Assembly (NCBI GenBank): GCA_964525165.1
Contig: CAZGGG010000007.1
Location: forward strand, 1-64,000
Direction of reading: 5' to 3'
Origin: JAWLFI01 sp964525165
Lineage (GTDB): Bacteria; Bacteroidota; Bacteroidia; Chitinophagales; Saprospiraceae
DNA: 64,000 nt
Shown: positions 1 through 8,508 of the stretch, in pieces
Layout of the letters: each line of letters opens with the position of its first letter
How positions within the stretch are numbered: the stretch's first letter is position 1
Program-made: the position numbers and the translations under genes
The notes under the pieces: model-generated
The model's input: only the letters and a program-made list of their open reading frames with translations
Databases searched by the model: none
Told to the model about the DNA's origin: nothing

Positions 1-2
1 GG

Positions 3-92
3 CGGATAAGTAATATAAATGATGAAAAAACTAGCTGGAAAGGAAGAGAATTAGTTATAGAAAAGGTGATGTATCGACGGAAGCAACAGTGA
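3..92 (+). CDS. possible C-terminal end of a protein entering from the left edge
   Basis: Frame 3 is open from the window edge to a TGA at 90-92, giving about 29 residues ending in a basic stretch (WKGRELVIEKVMYRRKQQ). The other two forward frames stop within the first 15 bases. The composition looks protein-like, but the piece is too short to identify and could be open by chance. No function is claimed. Confidence 0.25.
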   Translation, partial: RISNINDEKTSWKGRELVIEKVMYRRKQQ

Positions 93-362
93 ATCAAGTC
101 GCACTGACGTTCATTTCATTCAGTCTGTGTCAAGAACACCAAGCGGCAGACGGCGTAAATGGACCGCCGACAGCAGACAGCTGTCAGTCCCTTATAAAGG
201 TTGGCTATTCATTTATATTTTATCGCCTCATTTATAACAATCGCATCATCGCATCCGCCCGGGGCGCCCACAGTCATCGCATCTAACGCTCATTCACTCA
301 TCCAATAGACAAATAATCAAAGCCTGTCTGTCCCTAAATAGTGCTAATAAATATTATGTTAT
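93..362. other. intergenic stretch with no convincing gene
   Basis: A 65-codon ORF can be drawn at 89-286, but it starts with GTG, has no recognisable domain and an uneven composition. A short palindrome, GACAGCTGTC, lies at about 175-184. I see no tRNA, terminator or promoter that I can support. The stretch leads directly into the tandem repeat at 363-434. Confidence 0.4.
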
Positions 363-434
363 ACCCCAATACCCCAATACCCCAATACCCCAATACCCCA
401 ATACCCAAATACCCAAATACCCAAATACCCAAAA
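363..434. repeat. 8-bp tandem repeat array (ACCCCAAT/ACCCAAAT)
   Basis: There are five copies of ACCCCAAT (363-402), three of ACCCAAAT (403-426) and a final ACCCAAAA (427-434), with no interruption. The complementary strand reads ATTGGGGT, so it carries regularly spaced G-runs that could form G-quadruplex structure. The array ends three bases before the stop codon of the minus-strand CDGSH gene, so it lies in that gene's 3' untranslated region. Arrays like this change copy number by slippage. Confidence 0.95.
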
Positions 435-437
435 GTC

Positions 438-857
438 TTAGTCAACAAAACCCACCTTCCGGTGGCTGCCATCACAATAAGGCTTATTAGAGGAGGCACC
501 ACAACGACAAAGGGCACACATTCTTTCCTCTAGAATGACGGAACCATCCGCTTGTTCGATTTCTACCGGTCCCTTGACCATTAAGGGGCCATTAGCATTT
601 ACTTTGATATGGCCTTTTTCAGATGTTATATTCTGTCCATTCTCTCCATCTATTTGATAGCCTAAAGCGCCGGAAGGGCAACGATTGATTTGGTCGATTA
701 CTCTTTGCCGGTCAGCCCCGTCGGGCTGAATCCAGGGGCGTTCCTTAGGCTTGAACACCGCATTCAATTCTCGCCAGCAATGTTCTGAATGCATGCATTT
801 TTGAGGGTCAAAGGTGACTGTAAAATCTCCCTCCGAATACTCCTTGATATTACTCAT
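438..857 (-). CDS. (4Fe-4S) mono-cluster / CDGSH iron-sulfur domain protein
   Basis: This is a 139-residue cytoplasmic protein with two Fe-S modules. The N-terminal half has a Fer4_19-type pattern: C21-x5-C27 followed by a CP motif near residue 60 (NRCPSGAL). The C-terminal half is a CDGSH domain with C117-x-C119, C128 and H132, the 3Cys-1His ligand set of mitoNEET-like [2Fe-2S] proteins. Both halves match the known bacterial fusion of these domains, whose physiological role is not settled; redox or Fe-S handling is inferred. Its start overlaps the end of the upstream membrane-protein gene by 8 bp, so the two are probably co-transcribed. Confidence 0.88.
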   Translation of the reverse strand: MSNIKEYSEGDFTVTFDPQKCMHSEHCWRELNAVFKPKERPWIQPDGADRQRVIDQINRCPSGALGYQIDGENGQNITSEKGHIKVNANGPLMVKGPVEIEQADGSVILEERMCALCRCGASSNKPYCDGSHRKVGFVD

Positions 858-1266
858 AATCTATTTTTTCTTTTTTCAAATATCGATTTGCGATGGAAAG
901 CCCCAGAAACGTAAAGGGAAGAATCACAATGATATCAACAATGCTAAACCATAAAGGATGTGGGATCGCAAACAAATTAATGATGGTGACGCCCAAAAAT
1001 AAGCCGCCAAATATCCATGCAGCTATATTACTATCGCTACTGCTGACCCATCTGGCAACCAGGCCTCCTACTAAAGCCCCCAAGGCATGTGCCGCAATGA
1101 CCTTTATAAATGAAATGAGCGGTAGATTCTGTATGTACTCCTCAATATCTTCCCAACTGGCATCCTTCCCCGGGCTTTCCATATCAGTAAATTGAAGACT
1201 TTCTATTGCCATGACAACAATAGAGGCAGAAATAAAAGCCAAAAGCACCGCTCCAACATTTTTCAT
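850..1266 (-). CDS. small integral membrane protein of unknown function
   Basis: The protein has 138 residues and about four hydrophobic segments (near residues 5-22, 50-72, 80-100 and 106-125). A short charged loop follows the first (SPGKDASWEDIEEY). It ends in a basic tail. It resembles small uncharacterised membrane proteins common in Bacteroidota; no catalytic motif is visible. The ATG at 1264-1266 is the only sensible start. Its 3' end overlaps the CDGSH gene, suggesting a two-gene operon divergent from acs. Confidence 0.75.
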   Translation of the reverse strand: MKNVGAVLLAFISASIVVMAIESLQFTDMESPGKDASWEDIEEYIQNLPLISFIKVIAAHALGALVGGLVARWVSSSDSNIAAWIFGGLFLGVTIINLFAIPHPLWFSIVDIIVILPFTFLGLSIANRYLKKEKIDYE

Positions 1267-1403
1267 AGATCAATTTTTATTTGGAATGATAGTAAAGTAC
1301 AAATAAAACCAAAGAAATATGAAGGAATAGTGTTATAAAATTGCGGGTTCTGAAATCGCTATCGGGCAGTATTTTTTCTATATTCCCCAATAAAAATATA
1401 GAT

Positions 1404-3305
1404 ATGCGTCATCAGATCACAGACCGGGAATCCTATGAGAAAATATATCAGCGAAGCGTGGAAGATCCGGAGGGATTTTGGGCTGAAATCGCTGAATCTT
1501 TTCAGTGGAAAAAGAAGTGGGATAAGGTTTTGGATTGGAATTTTGAAGGGCCGGATGTTAAGTGGTTTCAGGGGGGGCAGCTAAACATTACGGAGAACTG
1601 TCTGGACCGACATATGGAAACCAGGGGAGATCAAACCGCGATCATCTGGGAGCCCAATGATCCTAATGATGACCATATCGAATGGACTTACAAGGAATTG
1701 CATGCCAAGGTATGTCAATTTGCCAATGTCTTGAAGAATCAAGGCGTGGAGAAAGGGGATCGTGTGTGTATTTATATGCCTATGGTAGCAGAGCTTTCTG
1801 TGGCTGTATTGGCATGCGCTCGGATTGGAGCTATTCATTCAGTTGTTTTCGCCGGCTTTTCCGCTCGTGCACTTGCAGACCGGATTGATGATGCAAAAGC
1901 TAAGGTGCTCTTAACCTCTGATGGTGCTTTCCGAGGCAATAAAGAAATTGACATCAAAGACATTGCGGATGAAGCCTTATCGAAGGTAGACTGTGTGGAA
2001 AAGACTATAGTCTTTAAACGAACAGAGCAGTTTGTGCACATGGAACCAGGACGCGATATCTGGTGGCACGAGGCCATAGAAGGTGTGTCTGAAGAATGTC
2101 CTGCTGAACCTATGGATTCTGAAGATATGCTGTTCATACTCTATACATCAGGATCTACCGGCAAGCCGAAAGGAGTAGTGCACACCATAGGAGGATATAT
2201 GGTCTATACCTATTATTCCTTTTTGAATGTTTTCCAATACCAGGAAGGCGACATCTATTGGTGTACGGCAGATATCGGATGGATCACAGGTCACAGTTAT
2301 ATCGTATATGGACCTCTATTGGCAGGGGCAACAACCGTCATGTTTGAAGGGGTTCCTACCTGGCCGGATGCAGGAAGATTTTGGGAAGTTTGCGATAAAT
2401 ATCAGGTGAACCAATTCTATACCGCGCCCACCGCTATTCGTGCGCTGCAAGGTCAAGGATTAGAGTGGGTGGCTGAGCACTCCTTAGCTAGTCTAAAAGT
2501 GATTGGTTCGGTTGGGGAGCCCATCAATGAAGAGGCCTGGCAATGGTATCACCGTTTTATCGGAAAGAACCGTTGCCCGATTGTAGATACCTGGTGGCAA
2601 ACAGAAACGGGCGGGATTCTGATCTCACCTATTCCGAATGTGACAGAATTGCGGCCTACCTACGCGACCCATCCATTACCCGGTGTACAGCCTATCCTCC
2701 TGGATCAAGAAGGGAACGAAGTCACCGAAGCTAATACTGAGGGTTTATTATGTATGAAGTTCCCATGGCCATCCATTTTGCGAACGACTTATGGGGACCA
2801 TGAAAGATGCAAGAATGTTTATTTCTCAGCTTTTAAAAATATGTATTTCACCGGAGACGGGGCCAAACGCGATGCGGAAGGCCGATACCGCATCATCGGA
2901 CGTGTGGACGATGTGATCAATGTGTCCGGGCATCGTTTAGGAACTGCGGAAATTGAAAATGCAATCAATACCCATCCGTACGTCGTTGAATCGGCAGTGG
3001 TGGGCTACCCTCATGATATTAAAGGGCAGGGCGTTCATGCTTACATTATTACAGACCGAATCGTAAAGAGTGAGCAGGCTTTCAAAGATGAAGTTTTGTC
3101 AACGGTTACGCATGAAATCGGACCTATTGCAAAGCCGGAGCGAATCCAAGTAGTCAGCGGTCTTCCGAAAACCAGGTCCGGAAAGATTATGAGACGGATC
3201 TTAAGAAAGATTGCCAGTGGCGATACTTCTAATTTGGGCGACACCTCCACCTTATTGAATCCGGCTATTGTAGAAGAATTGATTGAAGGGGCTGAAAAAT
3301 TATAA
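1404..3305 (+). CDS. acs: acetyl-CoA synthetase (AMP-forming)
   Basis: Converts acetate, ATP and CoA to acetyl-CoA, AMP and PPi in the cytoplasm. It has the ANL-superfamily phosphate loop YTSGSTGKPKGV from residue 247, the WWQTETGG region, the hinge and adenylate-binding part (YRIIGRVDDVINVSGH), and the C-terminal TRSGK with K594, the lysine that is catalytic and acetyl-regulated in the family. From the ATG at 1404 the protein is 633 residues, close to the usual ~650. A longer reading from TTG at 1341 adds a hydrophobic, non-homologous N-terminus and is rejected. The stop is one base before the next gene's ATG, so acs heads an operon with two cell-wall hydrolases. Confidence 0.95.
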   Translation: MRHQITDRESYEKIYQRSVEDPEGFWAEIAESFQWKKKWDKVLDWNFEGPDVKWFQGGQLNITENCLDRHMETRGDQTAIIWEPNDPNDDHIEWTYKELHAKVCQFANVLKNQGVEKGDRVCIYMPMVAELSVAVLACARIGAIHSVVFAGFSARALADRIDDAKAKVLLTSDGAFRGNKEIDIKDIADEALSKVDCVEKTIVFKRTEQFVHMEPGRDIWWHEAIEGVSEECPAEPMDSEDMLFILYTSGSTGKPKGVVHTIGGYMVYTYYSFLNVFQYQEGDIYWCTADIGWITGHSYIVYGPLLAGATTVMFEGVPTWPDAGRFWEVCDKYQVNQFYTAPTAIRALQGQGLEWVAEHSLASLKVIGSVGEPINEEAWQWYHRFIGKNRCPIVDTWWQTETGGILISPIPNVTELRPTYATHPLPGVQPILLDQEGNEVTEANTEGLLCMKFPWPSILRTTYGDHERCKNVYFSAFKNMYFTGDGAKRDAEGRYRIIGRVDDVINVSGHRLGTAEIENAINTHPYVVESAVVGYPHDIKGQGVHAYIITDRIVKSEQAFKDEVLSTVTHEIGPIAKPERIQVVSGLPKTRSGKIMRRILRKIASGDTSNLGDTSTLLNPAIVEELIEGAEKL

Positions 3306-3306
3306 T

Positions 3307-4515
3307 ATGAAAGCATCTTTGCTTTGGGCTATTGCCATATTATCCATCATTTTTTATGGCTGCGAGGAGGATCATGTGGATTTCCCTCAACAGTCTTTCG
3401 ATGAAATGCGGTCGGCCTTTATTGAGGATGGGCGTGTTGCCCTTCTGGAAGCGGACTATCGTCTGGACAGCCTTACAAATCAGCTAGAGGTCAGGGTGCT
3501 TACTACAGTGGATACAGCATTACAGGCCATTCAAGATTGGGCTAATCAAGAAAAGGGTATCAGACTTCAGGAGATTCAACTATTGCCCGATGATCATTTA
3601 GCTGCTAGTTGGGCCTTGGTTCGACTCAGTGCGGCCAACATCCGGTCCGAAGGCCGCCATTCCGCTGAATTAGTCACGCAAGCTATTATGGGAACGCCTG
3701 TGAGAGTCCTTCAGGAAAAGAACGATTGGTATCGAATTCAAACGCCGGACCATTACATTGGTTGGGTGGATCCTTCGGCTCTTTCTTTTATGACTTCGAC
3801 AGAACTGGAGGAGTGGCGACAATCCGAGCGTGTTATGTATATGGAATTTTCCGGAAGAGCATGGGCTGCACCTCAACCCAATGTTCAAGCCGTTTGTGAT
3901 TTGGTGATGGGAGCCATTCTGATCCCTACCGGACAACAGAAAAGAGGATATAAAGAGGTGCAATTGCCGGATGGTCGCCTGGCTTGGATAGGGGCAGAAG
4001 AAGCAGAGAGCTTGGAGGAAGTCATCGGTCGCACAGAAGAGGTGCAGGCTGCAGAACTGGAATGGAGCGGGAAAGAAATGATGGGCGCACCTTATTTATG
4101 GGGCGGCACTTCGTCCAAAGGAGTGGATTGCAGCGGTTTCACCAAAACGCTTTATTGGATGAACGGCTGGCTGCTGCCCAGAGATGCTTCGCAGCAAGTC
4201 CATGTTGGAAAGGAAGTGCCGGTGACGGATTCTTTAGAACAATTAGAAGAAGGCGATTTGCTTTATTTTGGAAGATATAGGGAGGATGGTTCTCCCAAGG
4301 TAACACATGTCGCCTTGCATATTGGCGATCGCATGATTCTGCATTCTTCAGGCGAGGTGAAAATCGAAAGTCTCAATCCAACAGACTCTTTGTTTAATGC
4401 ATATCGTTACAATAGCATTCTTTCTGCCCGACGTATATTGGGACAAGGAACACAATTTGGAATCCAAACAATAGCAGCACATCCATGGTATTTTACTCAA
4501 GACTTATTGCAATAA
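3307..4515 (+). CDS. NlpC/P60 family peptidoglycan hydrolase lipoprotein with SH3-like domains
   Basis: The N-terminus (IIFYGCEED) is a lipoprotein signal, so the protein is probably anchored in the envelope. The middle (about residues 120-245) looks like SH3-type wall-binding repeats (IRSEGRHSAEL, VRVLQEKNDWYRIQT). The C-terminal third is an NlpC/P60 cysteine peptidase: catalytic C275 in GVDCSGF, H334 in VTHVALHIG and third residue H346. The family cleaves D-Glu-diaminopimelate bonds in stem peptides. I chose the ATG at 3307 over a TTG at 3283 because the signal peptide starts there. It follows acs by one base and overlaps the amidase gene by 31 bp. Confidence 0.92.
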   Translation: MKASLLWAIAILSIIFYGCEEDHVDFPQQSFDEMRSAFIEDGRVALLEADYRLDSLTNQLEVRVLTTVDTALQAIQDWANQEKGIRLQEIQLLPDDHLAASWALVRLSAANIRSEGRHSAELVTQAIMGTPVRVLQEKNDWYRIQTPDHYIGWVDPSALSFMTSTELEEWRQSERVMYMEFSGRAWAAPQPNVQAVCDLVMGAILIPTGQQKRGYKEVQLPDGRLAWIGAEEAESLEEVIGRTEEVQAAELEWSGKEMMGAPYLWGGTSSKGVDCSGFTKTLYWMNGWLLPRDASQQVHVGKEVPVTDSLEQLEEGDLLYFGRYREDGSPKVTHVALHIGDRMILHSSGEVKIESLNPTDSLFNAYRYNSILSARRILGQGTQFGIQTIAAHPWYFTQDLLQ

Positions 4516-6020
4516 GTTTATTGCTTTTTAGCGCAACTCTTATAGGAGCACAAAACATCAATCAATTATCAGCTGAAGAGCGGGTTGTTCTGCAGCTGGA
4601 ACTCTCTGAAGGAGATGTATGGAGTTCAGAAGCTTTTTCAGGCTCTTTAGGGCCTCATATTTCTTACTTTATCAAGTCAGCAGAAAGCCTAGACGGATTG
4701 GAATGGAGGCAAGAAGGTGCGAATTGGACGGCGGTGCCGGTAGAAACTCATTTTCGAGACCCGGATTTCCATTACAGTCAACTAGCTTACTTGCAGCCCA
4801 ATCAGTCCTTTCAGATTCGATCCGCTACGTACATTCGTTTTGAGCTCCATTTCTACCAACCCGGGTTTACAGGAAGCACTCAACCTTCCATTCAGAACAG
4901 GAGTATAGACTGCAGTTGCCCGTCACCCGCGATTGTGCAAAGAGACCAATGGTGTGCCAATTGTGGTGAAGATCCATCCCCGGTTTTTACAGATCCGACA
5001 CATTTTATTGTGCATCATTCAGCAGGCAGCAACACCTCATCCGATTGGCCGGCTGTGGTCCGAAGTATTTGGGATTTCCATGTCAATGGACGTGGGTGGG
5101 ATGATGTAGGGTACAATTATTTGATCGATCCGGAAGGAGTAATTTATAATGGTCGAGGAGAAGGATTGATGGGGGCCCATTTTTGCGGTACGAATAGTGG
5201 AACCCTTGGGGTTTGTGTATTGGGAACTTATTCAGGGGTGGCACCCACAGAACCTTCTATACAGGGTATTCAGGATTTAGCTGCCTGGCAATTATGTAAA
5301 TGGCAAACCAATCCCACCACAGTGAGTTTGCACGCCTCGTCCAATCGGAATTTAATTCATATATCCGGACATAGAGACGGATGTGCGACCGAATGCCCGG
5401 GCCAGCAATTGTATGATCAATTGAGCACCATCCGAATCTCTACGCTCGAGAAGATGCTGAATTGTGATGAAGACAGCAATTCGCTCGATCCTATGATTTT
5501 AAAGGCAAGGGCTCTTTCTGATTTTCATGTCGCTTTGGACTACGAGCAGATCCCATTTGCGGAAGCGCAAATTACGCTCGTTGAGCGCATTAATTTTGAA
5601 TTTGGGACTACTGAGAATGAGCGTTCTTTAAATGAGGAAGAATCCTTAGAAGTCTTTCTTTTTCCGGAACGGAATTATGCCTATCAACTCAGAGCAGACT
5701 ATCCTGACGGACGTCAGAGGTTTTCAAATGTCGTGACGCTCGCAGCCCCGGCACTGCCTTTCGGCAAAAAACCGATTCAGGTACAACCTAACCCTGTGGG
5801 CCAAGACCTAAGGTTGGTGTTTATAAACGACTGGAGGGGTGATGTAGACATCCGGATTTTTAATGTATCCGGAAAGAGCGTGTTAGAGCGGCAATTCCGA
5901 AAGGAAAGTGTGGAATTCAGAACCAGCTTTGATATCAGTCATTTTCCTGCCGGTCTTTATTATGTGCGATTGCAAAAGGCAGATCAAGAAGAGTTGATTC
6001 CTGTTGTAAAAGCGGAATAA
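4485..6020 (+). CDS. secreted N-acetylmuramoyl-L-alanine amidase / PGRP-domain protein with T9SS sorting domain
   Basis: A signal peptide (about residues 1-22, ending GAQ) is followed by a region of unknown fold. A type 2 amidase/PGRP domain spans about residues 170-325, with HH at 177-178, H296 in GHRDG and C304 in ECPG as the expected zinc ligands. The last ~80 residues (from PNPVGQDLRLVF to VRLQKADQEELIPV) form a type A T9SS C-terminal sorting domain, so it should be exported to or released from the cell surface. The family cuts the MurNAc-L-Ala bond. It overlaps the NlpC/P60 gene by 31 bp. Its stop is one base from the stop of the convergent antiporter gene. Confidence 0.92.
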   Translation: MVFYSRLIAISLLLFSATLIGAQNINQLSAEERVVLQLELSEGDVWSSEAFSGSLGPHISYFIKSAESLDGLEWRQEGANWTAVPVETHFRDPDFHYSQLAYLQPNQSFQIRSATYIRFELHFYQPGFTGSTQPSIQNRSIDCSCPSPAIVQRDQWCANCGEDPSPVFTDPTHFIVHHSAGSNTSSDWPAVVRSIWDFHVNGRGWDDVGYNYLIDPEGVIYNGRGEGLMGAHFCGTNSGTLGVCVLGTYSGVAPTEPSIQGIQDLAAWQLCKWQTNPTTVSLHASSNRNLIHISGHRDGCATECPGQQLYDQLSTIRISTLEKMLNCDEDSNSLDPMILKARALSDFHVALDYEQIPFAEAQITLVERINFEFGTTENERSLNEEESLEVFLFPERNYAYQLRADYPDGRQRFSNVVTLAAPALPFGKKPIQVQPNPVGQDLRLVFINDWRGDVDIRIFNVSGKSVLERQFRKESVEFRTSFDISHFPAGLYYVRLQKADQEELIPVVKAE

Positions 6021-6021
6021 G

Positions 6022-7509
6022 TTAAAGTGTGAAACCCATTATCAAGTACATCAGAGAAGCGATAATGCCTATCGTCAGTGCATAAGGAATTTGAGTCCGC
6101 ACATGATCGATATGGTCTGTAGCGGATGCCATGGAGGATAGGATGGTAGTATCTGAGATGGGGCTGCAATGATCGCCAAAAATACCTCCACCCAAGGCTG
6201 CTGCTAACGTGATGATTGGGGAGACTCCCATCTGTTGCGCCATTGGAATGGCGATGGCAATCATAATCGCAAAAGTGCCCCAGGATGTCCCGGTAGAAAA
6301 GGCAATAAAACAGCTGACCAGAAAAACAATAAAAGGAACCAGAGAAGGGGATAACCATTGCTCAGCGACAAAGGCCACATATTGGCCGGTATTTAATTCG
6401 CGGCAGACAGTGCTAATCGCAAAAGCCATCAGCATCAGTAAGGCCAAAGGTAGCATACCGCTGATTCCTTTCAGGCTCAGATCCATCATTTTTCGAATCT
6501 TAAGGATGCCTTGTGATTTATATAGGAGGAAGGAAAAGAGAATGGCTAAACTGACGGCAGTCAGGACAGCAGTGGAGCCGGAGCCCTGTCCGATAGCATA
6601 TAAAAACTGATCGGTGAGGCTTGAGGCCGGACGATCGCTTAAGGCTGCATCCCACCCTGTATAAGCGAGCATTAAGGGCATACAGGCGACCATGACTGCC
6701 AATGGTAATACCATATTGAATGCTCTATGAGGAATATTCTTTTTGGGAGGCGTTTCTGTTAAGTCCTCAGACATCATAGGAGTCGCATCTTCATTCAAGA
6801 CGGCGCCGGTTTCTTCTACTCTTTGTTGGGCTGCTTTCATTGGACCCCAATCCCATCCCATCCAAATCACCAGAGGGACAAATAAGAGGGCAAGGATGGG
6901 ATAAAAATTGTAAGGCATGGAGGCAATAAGGGTTTGGAAGGGATCTTCAAATCCCTGAGTCAACAGTAAACCCATGATAAATGCACCCCAGGCATTAAAA
7001 GGAATAAGAATACAAGTGGGCGCTGAACTAGAGTCGGCGATATAGGCTAGTTTTTCACGAGAGATTTTCAAGCGATCAAATAGAGGGCGAAACAATGTTC
7101 CTACGGTGAGCACTGAAATAGAACTTTCCACAAAGACTACAATACCGGAAAACCATGCAGCGGTCTGCACCCATTTGGATTTTTGACCTTTATGGTTGGG
7201 CAATTGAGTCAACTGTCTTTCCACCCATAAAATAAATCCTGCTACGCCTCCGGATCTTTGGATCAATATGATCAGCGCCCCCACCAGGGCCCCAAACATG
7301 ATGGTTCGTGTGTTTCCTGCATCCGCAAATACATCCACCAGGGCATCAAGCGTACTCAAAAATCCCTGCCATAAATTGAAGTCTTCCAATATGATCCATC
7401 CTGCTCCGATCCCGGCCAGAAGAGATAAGTAAACCTGTCGCGTAGAAATAGCCAAAATAATTGCCAACAATGGGGGTAGTAAAGAAATCAGACCATATTC
7501 GAGTTCCAT
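6022..7509 (-). CDS. NhaC family Na+/H+ antiporter
   Basis: This is a 495-residue inner-membrane protein with 11 or more hydrophobic segments. It carries the family signatures FSTGTSWGTFA and GDHCSPISDTTILSSMA near the C-terminus. NhaC-type carriers exchange sodium for protons for pH and sodium homeostasis; some relatives move organic ions such as malate/lactate, so the substrate is not certain. A cytoplasmic acidic loop (about residues 225-260) separates two halves. The gene lies 9 bp downstream of the arginyltransferase-like gene, probably in one transcript. Confidence 0.88.
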   Translation of the reverse strand: MELEYGLISLLPPLLAIILAISTRQVYLSLLAGIGAGWIILEDFNLWQGFLSTLDALVDVFADAGNTRTIMFGALVGALIILIQRSGGVAGFILWVERQLTQLPNHKGQKSKWVQTAAWFSGIVVFVESSISVLTVGTLFRPLFDRLKISREKLAYIADSSSAPTCILIPFNAWGAFIMGLLLTQGFEDPFQTLIASMPYNFYPILALLFVPLVIWMGWDWGPMKAAQQRVEETGAVLNEDATPMMSEDLTETPPKKNIPHRAFNMVLPLAVMVACMPLMLAYTGWDAALSDRPASSLTDQFLYAIGQGSGSTAVLTAVSLAILFSFLLYKSQGILKIRKMMDLSLKGISGMLPLALLMLMAFAISTVCRELNTGQYVAFVAEQWLSPSLVPFIVFLVSCFIAFSTGTSWGTFAIMIAIAIPMAQQMGVSPIITLAAALGGGIFGDHCSPISDTTILSSMASATDHIDHVRTQIPYALTIGIIASLMYLIMGFTL

Positions 7510-7518
7510 AGGAGCAGT

Positions 7519-8280
7519 TTATTTCAGGTATGAGTAGTTGTCTTCGTGTTTTTTAATCAAGTCGGTGAGGTCGATATTTTGATCTTGTTTGCAAAGTTCT
7601 TTGAGCGCTTTTGAGTCTTCCGACCATTGATTGCCGTCAAAATAGCTAATCCCTTTAAAATCTCTGACTTTATACAAAGAGTGCGCCCCATAACAAGTGC
7701 CGAGATATACATACTCCAAACCATTTTGACTTGCTAGTTCCAGAGATTGAGTCATGGCCCATTTGCCGAAAGGCAGATTCGTAGCAAAATCTAACGCAAA
7801 AAAAGCAAACCAATAGTGCCAAGCTGTATCGTCCGCACCCAATAAAACCAGTCCTACGAGCCGACCTTCCGACTCCATGCGCATCAGCATATTGCCATGG
7901 CTATGATCGAGAATCTGCTGAAAACGTTCAGGAGAGAAGGTGCTACTGAAGCGGCTATTGGCATATTGGAGACAAAAATCAATATTTTCCGGGGTCCAGT
8001 CAAAGCCAGCCTTGTCGATCAATGTGCATTCAATCTGAATATCCTCAAGCTTGCGAAACACTCTTCTGTTTTCAGAAGACAATTGAAAAGGAGCAGTCTT
8101 CACCCTTAGACTTCTGGCCAGGTAGTAGCTGTTTTTTGAAAGCTGGGGCAATCCGGTGTAGGGAAGGTACCCCATTGCAAGTGTTTCAGAAATGGTTTCA
8201 GTCTCTCTCACAGCATACTCAGTATAGCCGAAGCTGTAAGAGCGGTAATTCTGTGTGAATTCTGACCTGTATAATTTCAA
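7519..8280 (-). CDS. arginyl-tRNA-protein transferase-like (ATE C-terminal, GNAT-fold) protein
   Basis: At 253 residues it resembles the C-terminal half of Ate1/Bpt aminoacyl-tRNA:protein transferases. Matching parts are GYLPYTG, a YYLARSLRV segment, SSENRRVFRK, and the C-terminal LEYVYLGTCYGAHSLYKVRDF. Known members attach Arg or Leu to N-terminal residues of proteins to mark them for ClpAP/S degradation; that role here is inferred. The Cys-rich N-terminal module of eukaryotic Ate1 is not present. The only start compatible with the conserved N-terminus is a TTG at 8278-8280; the frame stays open upstream without an ATG. It is the first gene of the pair with NhaC. Confidence 0.7.
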   Translation of the reverse strand: MKLYRSEFTQNYRSYSFGYTEYAVRETETISETLAMGYLPYTGLPQLSKNSYYLARSLRVKTAPFQLSSENRRVFRKLEDIQIECTLIDKAGFDWTPENIDFCLQYANSRFSSTFSPERFQQILDHSHGNMLMRMESEGRLVGLVLLGADDTAWHYWFAFFALDFATNLPFGKWAMTQSLELASQNGLEYVYLGTCYGAHSLYKVRDFKGISYFDGNQWSEDSKALKELCKQDQNIDLTDLIKKHEDNYSYLK

Positions 8281-8468
8281 GACATTTCTTTTTGATAGGG
8301 TGTGAGCAGAGTTTAGTCTAAAAAAATAAAAAAACGCTACGCACCTAATTATATTTTGTTCAAGACAAATATGTAAATTATAAGAGCAAGAAATACGTGT
8401 TTATGAAAATATCTTTCTACTTTATGGGGTGGATTGAATGAAAAGTAATCACATATTGGAAATTAACA

Positions 8469-8476
8469 TATATTTG
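8469..8476 (+). promoter_or_regulatory. putative -7 element TATATTTG for the susC-like gene
   Basis: The site matches the Bacteroidota TAnnTTTG -7 consensus exactly and sits 33 bp before the ATG, giving a leader of roughly 27 nt. A good -33 TTG at the ideal spacing is not obvious. The 228-bp gap 8281-8508 is otherwise AT-rich and without a gene. Confidence 0.4.
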
Positions 8477-8508
8477 AAAAATTGAATTGCTAAACAAAAC
8501 GAGATCTT

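Noticed and set aside
89..286. 65-codon ORF at the left end
   Set aside because: GTG start, no recognisable domain, skewed composition and no promoter; overlaps the possible end of the gene at 3-92.
1341..1403. TTG-started N-terminal extension of acs
   Set aside because: Added residues do not match the family; the ATG at 1404 gives the normal N-terminus.
6209..6610. 133-codon ORF opposite nhaC
   Set aside because: Antisense shadow of a well-supported membrane protein gene.
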